DNA of 64,000 nt, taken from NCBI GenBank assembly GCA_958296295.1, contig OY282460.1, forward strand, positions 124,001-188,000. The letters are read 5' to 3'. Made by a program: the position numbers and the translations under genes. Below are positions 26,431-35,549 of this stretch, piece after piece. Position 1 is the first letter of the stretch, and every line of letters begins with the position of its first letter. Below the pieces are notes generated by a model. That model did not search any database and was not told the origin of the DNA. It worked only from the letters and a program-made list of their open reading frames with translations. This DNA comes from an uncultured Pseudomonadales bacterium. GTDB taxonomy: Bacteria > Pseudomonadota > Gammaproteobacteria > Pseudomonadales > Azotimanducaceae.

Positions 26431-28054
26431 GAGGCCGGTCGAACGCGACGCGGAAGCCGAGAGTGGGCGAGCGGTGGTTGGGGTTGACGTGCGCGCTGTA
26501 GTCCATGCGCGCCGTCTCGACGCCTGGCAGCAGGTAGTTGCCGCCCTTCACGATCACGGCGTAGGCGCCCGAGGCGGTGGAAACGCTGCGCGTCCACTCG
26601 GAGACGTTGCCGCCCAACGCCAAGATGCCCTCCGGCGTCGCGTCGCCGCCCGCGGCGTTCGCCGGGCGCGGGCCGCCGAGCGCGCGTTCGCCGGTAACCG
26701 GCGTCGCGGCGTGGAAGTCGTTGCCCCACGGATACAGCCGCCGACCTTGGCCGGAAGCGGCGCCGACCCACTCCTCCCCCGTCGGCAGGCGGCCGCCGGC
26801 CCAAGACGCGAAGGCGTAGGCGGACCACCAGTCGACGTTCACGACCGGCAAGTCGGGATGGCGGCGTTGGGCGTCCCAATCCGGCGGCCGGTGGCTGTGC
26901 CGCCGCGGTTGGTTCTGCTCGGCGTGAAAGCCGGCCAGCACGAAGGGGTCGCTCAGAAACGCCGCGTATTCGCGGCGGCTGATTTCGCGCCGCGTCAGGT
27001 GCAAGCCGCCGCCGCGTTCGCCGCGGCGCGCGAACAAGCGCTCTAGCAAGCCGTGGCGCTCCGGCGGCAGGTGCGCCAGCAGGCTCGGCAGGCGGGCGTC
27101 ATCCGGCACGCCCACGGCGTATTCGCCGGCCGCCACCAGCACCGCGTCAGGCGGCGTGCGCCAAGGCGTGGGCGACGGCCGTTCGTCATACGCGCAGCGG
27201 AAACCCACGTACGGCGACCGAAAGCGCTTCGGCACTCGGCGGTGGGCGAGCGCCAGGCTGTGCAGTTCATAGGGCGCGTTGTACGCGTTGCCGCCCATCA
27301 CCGCGGCGTCCTCGCCGTCGTTCACGGCCCACTCGGCGACGTTCTGGCCGAGGTCCGAAACACCGAGCGGCGTGTCCGTGCTTGGCGTTGCGCCGCACGG
27401 CCGGGCCGCGTTCAGCAACGGCTCCAAATAGGGCCACGGACGAGCGTCGAACTCGTCGCCCCACGGGTACAGACGGTGGCCCTTGCCGGTCGCGACGGCC
27501 AGCCACTCGTCCACGGTGGGCAATCGGCCGCCGGCGGCGCGGCAATAGGCTTCAGCGTCGAACCAGGCGACACCGCTGGCCGGCGCGTCCAAGCGGCCGC
27601 TGATGGCGTGGTCGCGGCTGGTGCTGAAGTGCCGCCAATCCGCCGGCGGGTCTTGAACGCTTGGCCTGGTGAGCGGATTGCCGACTCGCGGGGCGGCCGG
27701 CGGGCGCGGGCGATTCGCTTGCTCCGCATCGCCGCGAAACGGCCGCCAATGGGCGAACTTGTAGAAGTCGCCTTGGCGGGCCTCGCAGCGGTCGAACCAG
27801 AGCGGGCGCGCCAGCCGCGCCTGGCGGGGGCCGCCGGCGAAAGCCCTGTCGAAAGATCGCACATAGCGCATGTGGCGCAGATTCTTCAGCAACACCGCGT
27901 CCAACCGGGCACCCGGCGAATCTTGGCGCTCGGCGGCCTCGAGCGGCACCGGCACGGTGTCGAAGGCGCGCCACATGGGTCGAAGTTTCGCCGCCGCCGC
28001 CAGCGCGCAGGCCAACGCCAGCGCGATGATCCCGCGTCCGAGCCAACGCCTCAC
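26426..28054 (-). CDS. Membrane-anchored protein with two FGE-sulfatase domains
   Basis: 542-residue protein starting at the GTG in a GTGA overlap with the upstream gene. The N-terminus is a single membrane anchor or signal (IIALALACALAAAAKL). Two formylglycine-generating-enzyme-like domains follow. The first, about 190-350, contains GVAWFDAEAYCRAAGGRLPT, EWLAVATGKGHRLYPWGDEF and VGFRCAYD. The second, about 360-540, contains VVNVDWWSAYAFASWAGGRL, QGRRLYPWGNDF, LGGNVSEWTRS and LGFRVAFD. The catalytic cysteine pair of true FGE is not evident, so these are more likely ligand-binding or scaffold versions. It is the last gene of a three-gene operon with two TolR/MotB-like proteins. Likely faces the periplasm. 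Confidence 0.85.
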   Translation of the reverse strand: MRRWLGRGIIALALACALAAAAKLRPMWRAFDTVPVPLEAAERQDSPGARLDAVLLKNLRHMRYVRSFDRAFAGGPRQARLARPLWFDRCEARQGDFYKFAHWRPFRGDAEQANRPRPPAAPRVGNPLTRPSVQDPPADWRHFSTSRDHAISGRLDAPASGVAWFDAEAYCRAAGGRLPTVDEWLAVATGKGHRLYPWGDEFDARPWPYLEPLLNAARPCGATPSTDTPLGVSDLGQNVAEWAVNDGEDAAVMGGNAYNAPYELHSLALAHRRVPKRFRSPYVGFRCAYDERPSPTPWRTPPDAVLVAAGEYAVGVPDDARLPSLLAHLPPERHGLLERLFARRGERGGGLHLTRREISRREYAAFLSDPFVLAGFHAEQNQPRRHSHRPPDWDAQRRHPDLPVVNVDWWSAYAFASWAGGRLPTGEEWVGAASGQGRRLYPWGNDFHAATPVTGERALGGPRPANAAGGDATPEGILALGGNVSEWTRSVSTASGAYAVIVKGGNYLLPGVETARMDYSAHVNPNHRSPTLGFRVAFDRPR

Positions 28055-29682
28055 GCCGGTCGCCAATAGCGGGCGACAAGGCCGAGGCCGAACACCGCCG
28101 CCACGAGGGCGTATAGCCACAACCGGCGCGACTCGCCGCGCAACGCCACCGGCGGACGGTGCGACTCCAAGCGCAGGCCGCCCACCGCGATGGCGTTCTC
28201 GTCCACCGGCAGCACCAAGCGGCCGTCTTCGTCCACCGCCGCGTACAGGAAGCCGGTGACGAAATCGTCCCGGGCCGCGCTCACCAACGTCACCACGCGC
28301 CACCGCGGCGCGCGATCCGGCTCGGCTTCGGCGTAGGGCGTGAGCAGCACGGCGTCTCGTCCCAGCGCCACCCGCACCCCCTCGTGGACGGCCGCATGCA
28401 AGCCGAGGCGCAAGGTCACGCCCGCATCCAGCAGCTCTTCACGCGGCGTCTGATGGGCGTCGCGCAGCCACAGCGCGCGGCCGACAGGCTCGTTCGGGAA
28501 CACCGCCAGCGCTTGGCCCCGCACCGTCGCCGCGGTGGCGGGACGCAATGTCAGCGCATCGTCGGCCGGTTGGCGGGGAACGCGCAGCAGGAACACCAAG
28601 CCGCGCAACGCTTGCGCGAAAGGCTCGGTGCGGGGCGGTTGCCCGGCCGGTTCGGCACCCAGCACATGGCGTTCGAAGTCGTAGCTTGGCAGCCGCGAAG
28701 GCAAGCCGTTGTCCGCCGACGTTTGTTCTTCGGCCATGAAGGCCCACAAGCCGCGCAACACGTGGGCGAGATCGAACGCCCGCTCGTTCCTCGCTTGGGC
28801 GGTTCGCGTGACGGGGACAGCGGCGCGAAACCGCGTCTGCCCGGCACCCGGCGAGCCGGCTTGCTCGGCACCGCCGCCGGCGCGCCCGTCGTCGCCCTCT
28901 GGCAATCGGCCCGGAAGGTCGAGCGGCTCAGTAGACGACGTGCCGGCACTGCCGCTGGCGCCATCGTGGGGATACCGGCTGGGCCCAGCGGCAAGCGCCA
29001 AGGCGACATCCTCCGGCCAAGCCGCGGCGCGGTCGCCAGCGCGCACGGACGCGGCGCCGCGTCCGCCCCGGCGGCCATCGCCGCCAGACGGGTTGTCGTC
29101 GACGTCGGTCGACGGGCGAGCGACGAGGGCCGCCGCGGAATAGCCGCCGCCGGCACCGTTTCTGGCACCGATGAAGTGCCAATGGCGCGGCGAGTGCCCG
29201 TGCGCTTTCAGAATGGACATGAAGATGTAGAACAAGCGCGTGTTGTAGACGTCCACGCGCAGCGCCGCGAGCTGCTCGGGCGAAAGCGCGCGCAAGTAGG
29301 CGTCGAACGCGTTGTCTTGGCGCAGCAGCTCGTCGCGGGGATAAGTCTCGCCGGTGTAGTAATCGCGCAACACGCCGGCCCGCAACTCGACGATCGGCAT
29401 GGTGGCGTGATGCGGGTTGCGATCCAGCGGCGAAGCCACATAGTCGTGAAGTTGCGCTGGCGGGCTCGTCGGCAAGGCGTTCATCACGAACGAGCTCGCC
29501 AGTTCGCGGCTGAGCAGCACGGCCACATCCTCCGTTTGCGCGAGCTTCTCCCGTTCCTGCTCGTGCCGCGTCATCAACAGCACGACGATCATGATGATGA
29601 CGATGGCGACGCTGTTCGCCAAGATGTCGGCCAAGGCCACGCCGGCGAAAGGCGGAAACAGGCTGCGAGGCGCGCGCGGCAT
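28051..29682 (-). CDS. Membrane protein with TolR/MotB-like N-terminal anchor, unknown family
   Basis: 543 residues. A short cytoplasmic head and one strongly hydrophobic segment (VALADILANSVAIVIIMIVV, about 15-37) resemble the single transmembrane helix of TolR/ExbD/MotB, including an aspartate at its start. A long soluble part follows with a Gly/Ala/Asp-rich disordered linker (about 195-290), and a second transmembrane helix ends the protein (WLYALVAAVFGLGLVARYW). I recognise no catalytic motif. It starts four bases after the upstream gene and overlaps the FGE gene by GTGA, so all three are one translational unit. Confidence 0.7.
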   Translation of the reverse strand: MPRAPRSLFPPFAGVALADILANSVAIVIIMIVVLLMTRHEQEREKLAQTEDVAVLLSRELASSFVMNALPTSPPAQLHDYVASPLDRNPHHATMPIVELRAGVLRDYYTGETYPRDELLRQDNAFDAYLRALSPEQLAALRVDVYNTRLFYIFMSILKAHGHSPRHWHFIGARNGAGGGYSAAALVARPSTDVDDNPSGGDGRRGGRGAASVRAGDRAAAWPEDVALALAAGPSRYPHDGASGSAGTSSTEPLDLPGRLPEGDDGRAGGGAEQAGSPGAGQTRFRAAVPVTRTAQARNERAFDLAHVLRGLWAFMAEEQTSADNGLPSRLPSYDFERHVLGAEPAGQPPRTEPFAQALRGLVFLLRVPRQPADDALTLRPATAATVRGQALAVFPNEPVGRALWLRDAHQTPREELLDAGVTLRLGLHAAVHEGVRVALGRDAVLLTPYAEAEPDRAPRWRVVTLVSAARDDFVTGFLYAAVDEDGRLVLPVDENAIAVGGLRLESHRPPVALRGESRRLWLYALVAAVFGLGLVARYWRPA

Positions 29683-29686
29683 GGTC

Positions 29687-30373
29687 TTATCGCGGCGCCG
29701 GGGGGGCGTTCCGCGGTGCCACGGCCTGCTTCACGTAGGCCGGAATGTCCCCTAGCGAGACGGATTTCAGCAGCTCGTTGTTGGCGATGATCCAGCCGAT
29801 GGCCAATGCCCGCTCCGGCATTATCCGCATCATGCAACCCCGGGCTTCCGCCATGGTGGGGACACCGCCTTCCAAGATGGCGAAGATGATCTGCTGGCCG
29901 TCGGCTTGGTACACGCGTCGCGCGTAGGAGACGAACGGGCTTGCGGGCGCGCATATCTCGCCGGCGGCCGCCGTGTCGCCGGTTTCCACGACGCGCAGCT
30001 CGTTGGGGAAGGCGAGCACCACGAAGCCGGAACCGCTGGCGCCCCAGCCCACCCGGTAGAGGCCTTCGTCCGACGCGGCTTCCAAGCGCTCCACCAACGC
30101 GGCCGTGGAGAAGAGGTTCATGAGCAGGAAGAGCACCAGCAGCAAGGCGAAGATGCCGCCGAATATCTCCACCATCGGCGCGCCGCTGGCGGCTTGGTCG
30201 CCGGCGCCGCGATCCGCCGCCGCCCGCTTTGTCGAGCGGAAGCGCCTTGGCGGCGAGCTTTCAGCTGTCGCTGAATCCGTCAACGTCACGTCGTCGCGGT
30301 CTTGTCCGGCACCCGCCGGCGGAAGCGGCCCGCCGGGCTTGCCGCCGTTGCCGCCTGAGCTTGAAAATGCCAC
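29687..30373 (-). CDS. Small membrane protein, TolR/MotB-like anchor, first gene of operon
   Basis: 228 residues: a Pro/Gly/Asp-rich disordered cytoplasmic tail (1-65), one transmembrane helix (MVEIFGGIFALLLVLFLLMN, about 67-87) and a compact C-terminal domain of about 140 residues (ERLEAASDEGLYRVGWG, IIFAILEGGVPTMAEAR). The topology is that of ExbD/TolR/MotB-like proteins, but no MotA/TolQ-type partner lies in the operon. Divergent from hfq with about 200 bp between them holding both promoters. Confidence 0.7.
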   Translation of the reverse strand: MAFSSSGGNGGKPGGPLPPAGAGQDRDDVTLTDSATAESSPPRRFRSTKRAAADRGAGDQAASGAPMVEIFGGIFALLLVLFLLMNLFSTAALVERLEAASDEGLYRVGWGASGSGFVVLAFPNELRVVETGDTAAAGEICAPASPFVSYARRVYQADGQQIIFAILEGGVPTMAEARGCMMRIMPERALAIGWIIANNELLKSVSLGDIPAYVKQAVAPRNAPPAPR

Positions 30374-30571
30374 GCCACACCGCCATAGTAGCGCTCACGC
30401 GCTCTTGCGTGGTGTCGTCGCGCGACACCGACGAGAGGCGAGCGGGGCAGCCCTCCCGCCAATCCGCAAGGGCATCGAGAGGCCAACAGCCGAAGGACGC
30501 GCGGATGCCGTGGCGCCGGTGGCAACAAGAGCCCTCAGTCCGGCGAGTGGAATCCTCGCAAGGAGGCAAAA

Positions 30572-30817
30572 GTGACGCTTCAAGACCGCTTTCTCAACGC
30601 GCTGCGCAAGGATCATGTGCCGGTTTCCGTGTACCTTGTCAACGGAATCAAGCTGCAAGGCGAGATCGACTCGTTTGATCAGTACGTCGTGATGTTGCGC
30701 AACTCCGTCAGCCAGATGATCTACAAGCACGCGATCTCCACCGTGGTGCCCGTACACACCGTGCAAGTGCCGCGGCCGGGGGAAGAGCCGCCAGATCCGC
30801 TGATGGACGAAGAATAG
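30572..30817 (+). CDS. hfq: RNA chaperone Hfq
   Basis: 81-residue Sm-like RNA chaperone that mediates sRNA-mRNA pairing. [30 protein letters not shown] is the Sm1 motif and [10 protein letters not shown] the Sm2 motif with the conserved Tyr-Lys-His. The acidic tail ([11 protein letters not shown]) is short. It starts with GTG at 30572 behind a consensus AAGGAGG. Followed by hflX as in most gammaproteobacteria. Confidence 0.98.
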   Translation: MTLQDRFLNALRKDHVPVSVYLVNGIKLQGEIDSFDQYVVMLRNSVSQMIYKHAISTVVPVHTVQVPRPGEEPPDPLMDEE

Positions 30818-30841
30818 TCCGCCATCCGTCGGCAAGGCGAG

Positions 30842-30869
30842 TCCGCGGTGGGCCCTGGTCCACCGCGGA
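30842..30869. other. Perfect hairpin between hfq and hflX
   Basis: TCCGCGGTGG and CCACCGCGGA form a perfect 10-bp stem around an 8-base loop, 25 bases after the hfq stop. There is no T-run, so it is not a standard intrinsic terminator on either strand; it may stabilise the hfq message or attenuate read-through into hflX. Confidence 0.45.
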
Positions 30870-30914
30870 GCTCGACGGCCGGCCGGCGCTGCCAACGGCA
30901 TAGAGAGTCTGCGA

Positions 30915-32279
30915 ATGCTCTTTGAACGGCCAACGCCCGGCAATCGCGCCACCGTGGTGCGGCTTCGCTTCACCGGCAGCGGCCACCGGCGCCCGGACGA
31001 TCATCCGGGCGAGATCGAGGAGCTCGCCCGTTCGGCGGCGCTGGCGCAGGTCGCCACCGTCTCGGGCAGCCGCGAGCGGCCGCATCCGCGCTGGTTCGTC
31101 GGCGTCGGCAAGCTCGACGAGCTGGCGGCGACGGTGCGCGAGACGGCCACGGCCGTCGTGGTGTTCGACCACGAGCTCACGCCGGCGCAAGCCCGCAACG
31201 TGGAGGAGCGCATCGAGTGCCGCGTGTTGACGCGCACGGAACTCATCCTGCACATCTTCGCGGACCGCGCGCGAACCTACGAAGGCAAGCTGCAAGTCGA
31301 GCTCGCGCAGCTAACGCACGCGCAAACGCGCTTGGTGCGCGGCTGGACGCACCTCGACCGGCAAACCGGCGTCGGCGGCGGGGGCGGACGCGGGGCCGGC
31401 GGCAGGATTGGCGGTGCCGCCCAGCGGGGCGTCGGCGAGACCCAGCTGGAACTCGACCAGCGCATGCTTGCCGGGCGCCTCCGTCAAGTGCGCCGCCGGC
31501 TTGCGGACGTGCGCCGCGGGCGCGCCCAAAGCCGTCGTCGGCGCGGCCGAGCCGATGTGCCGACAGTCGCTCTCGCGGGCTACACCAACGCCGGCAAGAG
31601 CACGTTGTTCAACGCCTTGACGGGCAGCGACGCCCCAGCCGAGAACCGCCTGTTCGCCACGCTGGATCCCACCATGCGGCGTTTGGCCGGCGTCAACGCC
31701 GAGGTGGTGGTGGCCGACACCGTGGGCTTCATCCGCGCCCTGCCCATCGCCTTGGTCGAAGCCTTCAAGGCCACGCTGGAGGAAGTCGCCGAAGCCGATC
31801 TGGTGTTGCACGTCATCGACATCGCGGCCACGGACGCCGAAGCCCGCCGCGCCGATGTCCACACCGTGCTCGCGGAAATCGGCGCCGCCGACGTGCCCGT
31901 GCTCGAAGTGCTGAACAAAACGGATTTGCTGGCGTCGCCGGAACCAACGCCGTGGCGGGCGGACGCTCAAGTGCGCGTAAGCGCCTTGACGGGCGACGGC
32001 GTGGATGCGCTGAAGGAAGCCATCGCCACGCGCATCGGCCAAGACGCCGTGACAACGAACGTTCGACTGCCGGCCAGCGGCGGCGAAACGCGAGCGTGGC
32101 TGTACGGCAACGCCACAGTGGAAACGGAAACCGTGGACGCCGAAGGCGGCATGACGCTGTGCGTGCGCATGCCCCGCGGCAAGCTCGCCGAACTCAACGC
32201 CCGCGGCATTTTGGGAATCGGCGACGTTTCGGGCGGCGCGCCGAACACTCGCAAGACCGCGCGCCACGCCGCAATGTGA
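30915..32279 (+). CDS. hflX: Ribosome-associated GTPase HflX
   Basis: 454-residue GTPase that splits stalled ribosomes. The N-terminal HflX domain contains HPRWFVGVGKLDELAATV and VVVFDHELTPAQARNVEERI. The glycine-rich linker VGGGGGRGAGGRIGG precedes the helical region, and the G domain has G1 GYTNAGKST, G3 DTVGF and G4 NKTD. A C-terminal extension of about 90 residues follows. It lies in the conserved hfq-hflX-hflKC neighbourhood. Confidence 0.97.
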   Translation: MLFERPTPGNRATVVRLRFTGSGHRRPDDHPGEIEELARSAALAQVATVSGSRERPHPRWFVGVGKLDELAATVRETATAVVVFDHELTPAQARNVEERIECRVLTRTELILHIFADRARTYEGKLQVELAQLTHAQTRLVRGWTHLDRQTGVGGGGGRGAGGRIGGAAQRGVGETQLELDQRMLAGRLRQVRRRLADVRRGRAQSRRRRGRADVPTVALAGYTNAGKSTLFNALTGSDAPAENRLFATLDPTMRRLAGVNAEVVVADTVGFIRALPIALVEAFKATLEEVAEADLVLHVIDIAATDAEARRADVHTVLAEIGAADVPVLEVLNKTDLLASPEPTPWRADAQVRVSALTGDGVDALKEAIATRIGQDAVTTNVRLPASGGETRAWLYGNATVETETVDAEGGMTLCVRMPRGKLAELNARGILGIGDVSGGAPNTRKTARHAAM

Positions 32280-32332
32280 CGATTGCGGGCACCACGAGTG
32301 CGAGCGCAGTTTCCCTTGCCTTCGGCGCAACG

Positions 32333-34234
32333 CTACCCCGCCCGCAACTCGGGCACGGCGGCGAGCAACTGCCGATAGACGCGCTCGTTCGCCCTCGCAA
32401 GAGCGCTGGCGAGCTCCAAATGGCTCGCTTCGATCGGCGCCCCGTTGTCGATCAGCATCCTCGCCAACCGCGCTCTTTGCTCTGCGTCAATCGGGAAGAC
32501 CGGGTAGTCCACGAGCTTCTTCAGGAGGATGTCCAACGGGTCGAAGCCCAATCCTTCGGGCTTCACCGCAACCCCACGCTCCAAGAGATACGCGCCCAAC
32601 GCCAAGGCGCCCGGTTCCGCGACACTCCGCCCCGCGAGAACACTTAGCGCGTTGCGCCCTTCCGCATCCACATGCCGCAGATCCATGCCGAAGGCTTCAA
32701 GGTTGCGCACCAGCGCCTCGCGATCGCTTCGGCTGTTGCCTGCCACGCTCAAGACGGCATCGGACGGCAAGGCTTCGCCGCTTCTCCGAACGAGGGCGAG
32801 AACAACGTCTGGTGGTGCCGAGGGCGAGCCCAAAGCGACGGTCACCAGCGCGGAGTAGGCCTCACGCGAGAATTGCGAGCCGTCGACCAGCTCGAGAGTG
32901 TCCTCCCAGCGCGCTGCCGTCAGCAAGTCGATCAGCTGTTCCGAAACGCTTGCGAGATCGTCCGGCACTTCGGGGCTCGGCGCATCGGAAAGTGCCGCTT
33001 CGATCTGCGCCAACAACCGCTGAGCCCGAAGGTCTAGGAGATCGTCATGCCGCGTCTTGGCCGACAGGCTCGACGACTCCACTGTGCCGTGGGCGGTGCC
33101 GGACCGGGCAAGCAGGACTTCGCCGCAGCGTTGCTCAACGCCAGCGGCGTTCTCGATCTTCGCCGTCCACTCGCGGTGCAAGGCGGCGAGGTTCCGCGCG
33201 GCCTCGGCAACTCGGCCGGTCTCCAATGCCAACGCGGCGCGCGGGTGGAGCGCCACGGCGGGCGTGTCCGGCAGCCAGGCCTGCAACGTCGTCAACGTGC
33301 TCGGCAAATAGGGCTGCTCACCAAAGGCGATGATTTGCGCCGCCACATCGGCCATCCGCTCGGGCGGCGCGGCCAAAGAGGCCAAGTGGTCAAGGACGGA
33401 GAGCGATTCTTCCCCGCTTCCCGTCTCCCAACGCGCTTCGCCGAACGTCACGCCACGCTCAAGCAATGCGCGCAGGATGTTCGGCCGCCCATGAATGGCC
33501 GCCACTTTCGCCAAGGTGACGCCGTTCCACCACGCGGTCGCCAGATCGTCCGCGCTGGCGTCGGCCAGCTCCATGAAATCCGCTCGATGGACGCCCGCCT
33601 TGATCGCTAGCGCGAGTTCGTGAATGCCCACCGGCACCTTCTTGCCAGCTCGCAACGCCGCGATCAGAACGTCGGCGTTGGTTCGCACGAGATGGCCCGC
33701 CGCGGTGGTGCCCTCCCACGGCGCTCCAAGCACCTCCGGATCATCGTGCTCGAGCAACGCCTCGACCCCATGCGCCGCGACAGACTCGGCAAAGGCTCGC
33801 CGCGTTGACGCGGTCAATTCCAAAGCGCGCGGCCGTGGTGTGCCATAGAGGAAGAAGAGGTCTGCCTGCACATCGCCCCCCACGGCCGCAGTCTCGGGCC
33901 CGCGCACGCCCGCCAAGTCCCCCACGATCGCTCGCTCAATTGCGTCCAGGCCTTGCGCGGCCCAGAACGCGTCAACGTGCAGACGCCTTTGTTCCGTCAT
34001 CAGCCTCGAACTTGCCGCCGGCTTCGACAACGCCGTGTGGCAGTCTTCGCCAAGGCCGAGTGCGGATGCCCCTTCGTTCGGTGGCGGTGCCGCATCAGGG
34101 CGCGTTCCATCCCCACCGCGACCGCCCGCCGGTTGTTGATCCGAGCGCTCCGAGGGCGGTGCGACAACCCAGAGCGCAAGGCCCAGAATCGCAACCGTGG
34201 CCGTTGCGGCGAGCACTGATAGCCGTTTCGTCAT
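32333..34234 (-). CDS. Ankyrin-like repeat protein with N-terminal membrane anchor
   Basis: About 633 residues from the ATG at 34234 (the frame allows ATGs at 34243 and 34279). RLSVLAATATVAILGLALWVV is an uncleaved anchor or signal, followed by a disordered Pro/Gly segment. The rest is helical with ankyrin-like repeats: TLAKVAAIHGRPNILRALLE, HVDAEGRNALSVLAGRSV and YLLERGVAVKPEGL. It interrupts the usual hflX-hflK order on the opposite strand. No function can be assigned beyond a periplasmic or membrane scaffold. Confidence 0.7.
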   Translation of the reverse strand: MTKRLSVLAATATVAILGLALWVVAPPSERSDQQPAGGRGGDGTRPDAAPPPNEGASALGLGEDCHTALSKPAASSRLMTEQRRLHVDAFWAAQGLDAIERAIVGDLAGVRGPETAAVGGDVQADLFFLYGTPRPRALELTASTRRAFAESVAAHGVEALLEHDDPEVLGAPWEGTTAAGHLVRTNADVLIAALRAGKKVPVGIHELALAIKAGVHRADFMELADASADDLATAWWNGVTLAKVAAIHGRPNILRALLERGVTFGEARWETGSGEESLSVLDHLASLAAPPERMADVAAQIIAFGEQPYLPSTLTTLQAWLPDTPAVALHPRAALALETGRVAEAARNLAALHREWTAKIENAAGVEQRCGEVLLARSGTAHGTVESSSLSAKTRHDDLLDLRAQRLLAQIEAALSDAPSPEVPDDLASVSEQLIDLLTAARWEDTLELVDGSQFSREAYSALVTVALGSPSAPPDVVLALVRRSGEALPSDAVLSVAGNSRSDREALVRNLEAFGMDLRHVDAEGRNALSVLAGRSVAEPGALALGAYLLERGVAVKPEGLGFDPLDILLKKLVDYPVFPIDAEQRARLARMLIDNGAPIEASHLELASALARANERVYRQLLAAVPELRAG

Positions 34235-34427
34235 GGGCGAACCCATTCGCGGCAGCGACGTTGCCCGGAACGCTACCACGACCGTCGGCGCACCGCCCGG
34301 CCCGCGCCCGAAGCGCGTGTTGCGGTAGGCGCGAGCAAAACCGTAGAATCACTGTTCCATCGTCGCCGGCGCCGCGGCCACGTCGCGGTTCGCTTGGCGG
34401 CAGCGAGCACGAGCTGAGGATCAGAAA

Positions 34428-35525
34428 ATGGCTTGGAACGACCCGGGCGGCAAAGATGAAGATCCGTGGAGTCGCGGCGGCGCCCAAGGCCCGCCGGATC
34501 TCGACGAGGCGTTCCGCAAGCTGCAGTCCAAATTCGCCGGGGTGTTCGGCGGCGGCGGGGGCGGCGGCAAGTGGCTCAATTGGAAGATTGGCCTCGTCGG
34601 CCTTGTGGTGCTGGTGGTGGGCTACTTCCTGGCCGGCATCTACCAGTTGGACGAGCAACAACGCGGCGTCGTGTTCCGGCTCGGCAAGTGCTTGGACGAG
34701 CAGAAGATGCCCGGCCTGCGTTGGAACCCTCCGCTCATCGATCGGGTCCAGCGCGTGAACGTCACAATGGTGGACTCTCTGAAGCACCAAGCGTCCATGC
34801 TCACCGAGGACGAGAACATCGTCGATATCAGCCTCACCGTGCAATACCGAAAGACCGATCCGCGCAAATACGTCCTCGAGGTGGAGCAGCCGCAAAACAG
34901 CCTGCGCCACGCCACCGAAAGCGCGCTGCGCCACGTTGTGGGCAGTACCACCATGGACGCCGTCATCACCGAAGGCCGCGCGGCGCTGGGTAGCGAGGTG
35001 GAAGAGCGCATTCAGCAGTATCTGGACGTGTACGGCACCGGCATCGACGTGGTGACGGTGAACATCGACCGCAGCGCTCCGCCCAACGAAGTGCAAGACG
35101 CCTTCGACGACGTGCAAAAGGCCAAGGAAGACGAAGTGCGCGCCATGAACGAGGCCAACGCCTACGCCGAGCGGGTGATCCCGGAGGCGCGCGGCGATGC
35201 GGAAAAGGCGATGCAAGAGGCCGAGGCCTATCGCGATCAAGTGATAGCCGAGGCGAAGGGCGAGGCCGACCGTTTCGAGAAACTGCTGGTGGAATACCAG
35301 CTCGCGCCAGAGGTGACGCGGGACCGCCTCTACATGGATGCCCAGCGAGCCGTGCTCAGCCAAAGCTCGAAGATGATCGTGGACGTGGGCGACGACAACA
35401 TCATCGTGCTGCCGGCGGGCCAAACCAGTGCCGGCGCCGGCGGCACCTTGAGCCAAGACGAGTTGCGAACCATCGTCAGCGCGGTCTCGCGCCAGCTGGA
35501 TTCGCGCCAGTCGTCCAACCGTTGA
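34428..35525 (+). CDS. hflK: FtsH protease modulator HflK
   Basis: 365-residue SPFH/stomatin-family membrane protein. A Gly/Pro-rich N-terminal tail precedes one transmembrane helix (IGLVGLVVLVVGYFLAGIYQ, about 48-68). The SPFH domain follows (DEQQRGVVFRLGK, MPGLRWNPPLIDRVQRVNV), then the coiled-coil with VIPEARGDAEKAMQEAEAYR. It forms the HflKC cage that encloses the FtsH protease. HflC follows 24 bases later. Confidence 0.97.
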   Translation: MAWNDPGGKDEDPWSRGGAQGPPDLDEAFRKLQSKFAGVFGGGGGGGKWLNWKIGLVGLVVLVVGYFLAGIYQLDEQQRGVVFRLGKCLDEQKMPGLRWNPPLIDRVQRVNVTMVDSLKHQASMLTEDENIVDISLTVQYRKTDPRKYVLEVEQPQNSLRHATESALRHVVGSTTMDAVITEGRAALGSEVEERIQQYLDVYGTGIDVVTVNIDRSAPPNEVQDAFDDVQKAKEDEVRAMNEANAYAERVIPEARGDAEKAMQEAEAYRDQVIAEAKGEADRFEKLLVEYQLAPEVTRDRLYMDAQRAVLSQSSKMIVDVGDDNIIVLPAGQTSAGAGGTLSQDELRTIVSAVSRQLDSRQSSNR

Positions 35526-35549
35526 CACGAGAGCCAAGGAGAACATCGT

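Noticed and set aside
28159..29790. 543-codon plus-strand frame opposite the TolR/MotB-like gene
   Set aside because: Mirror shadow of the minus-strand gene caused by high GC; the minus strand has coupled starts, membrane helices and an operon.
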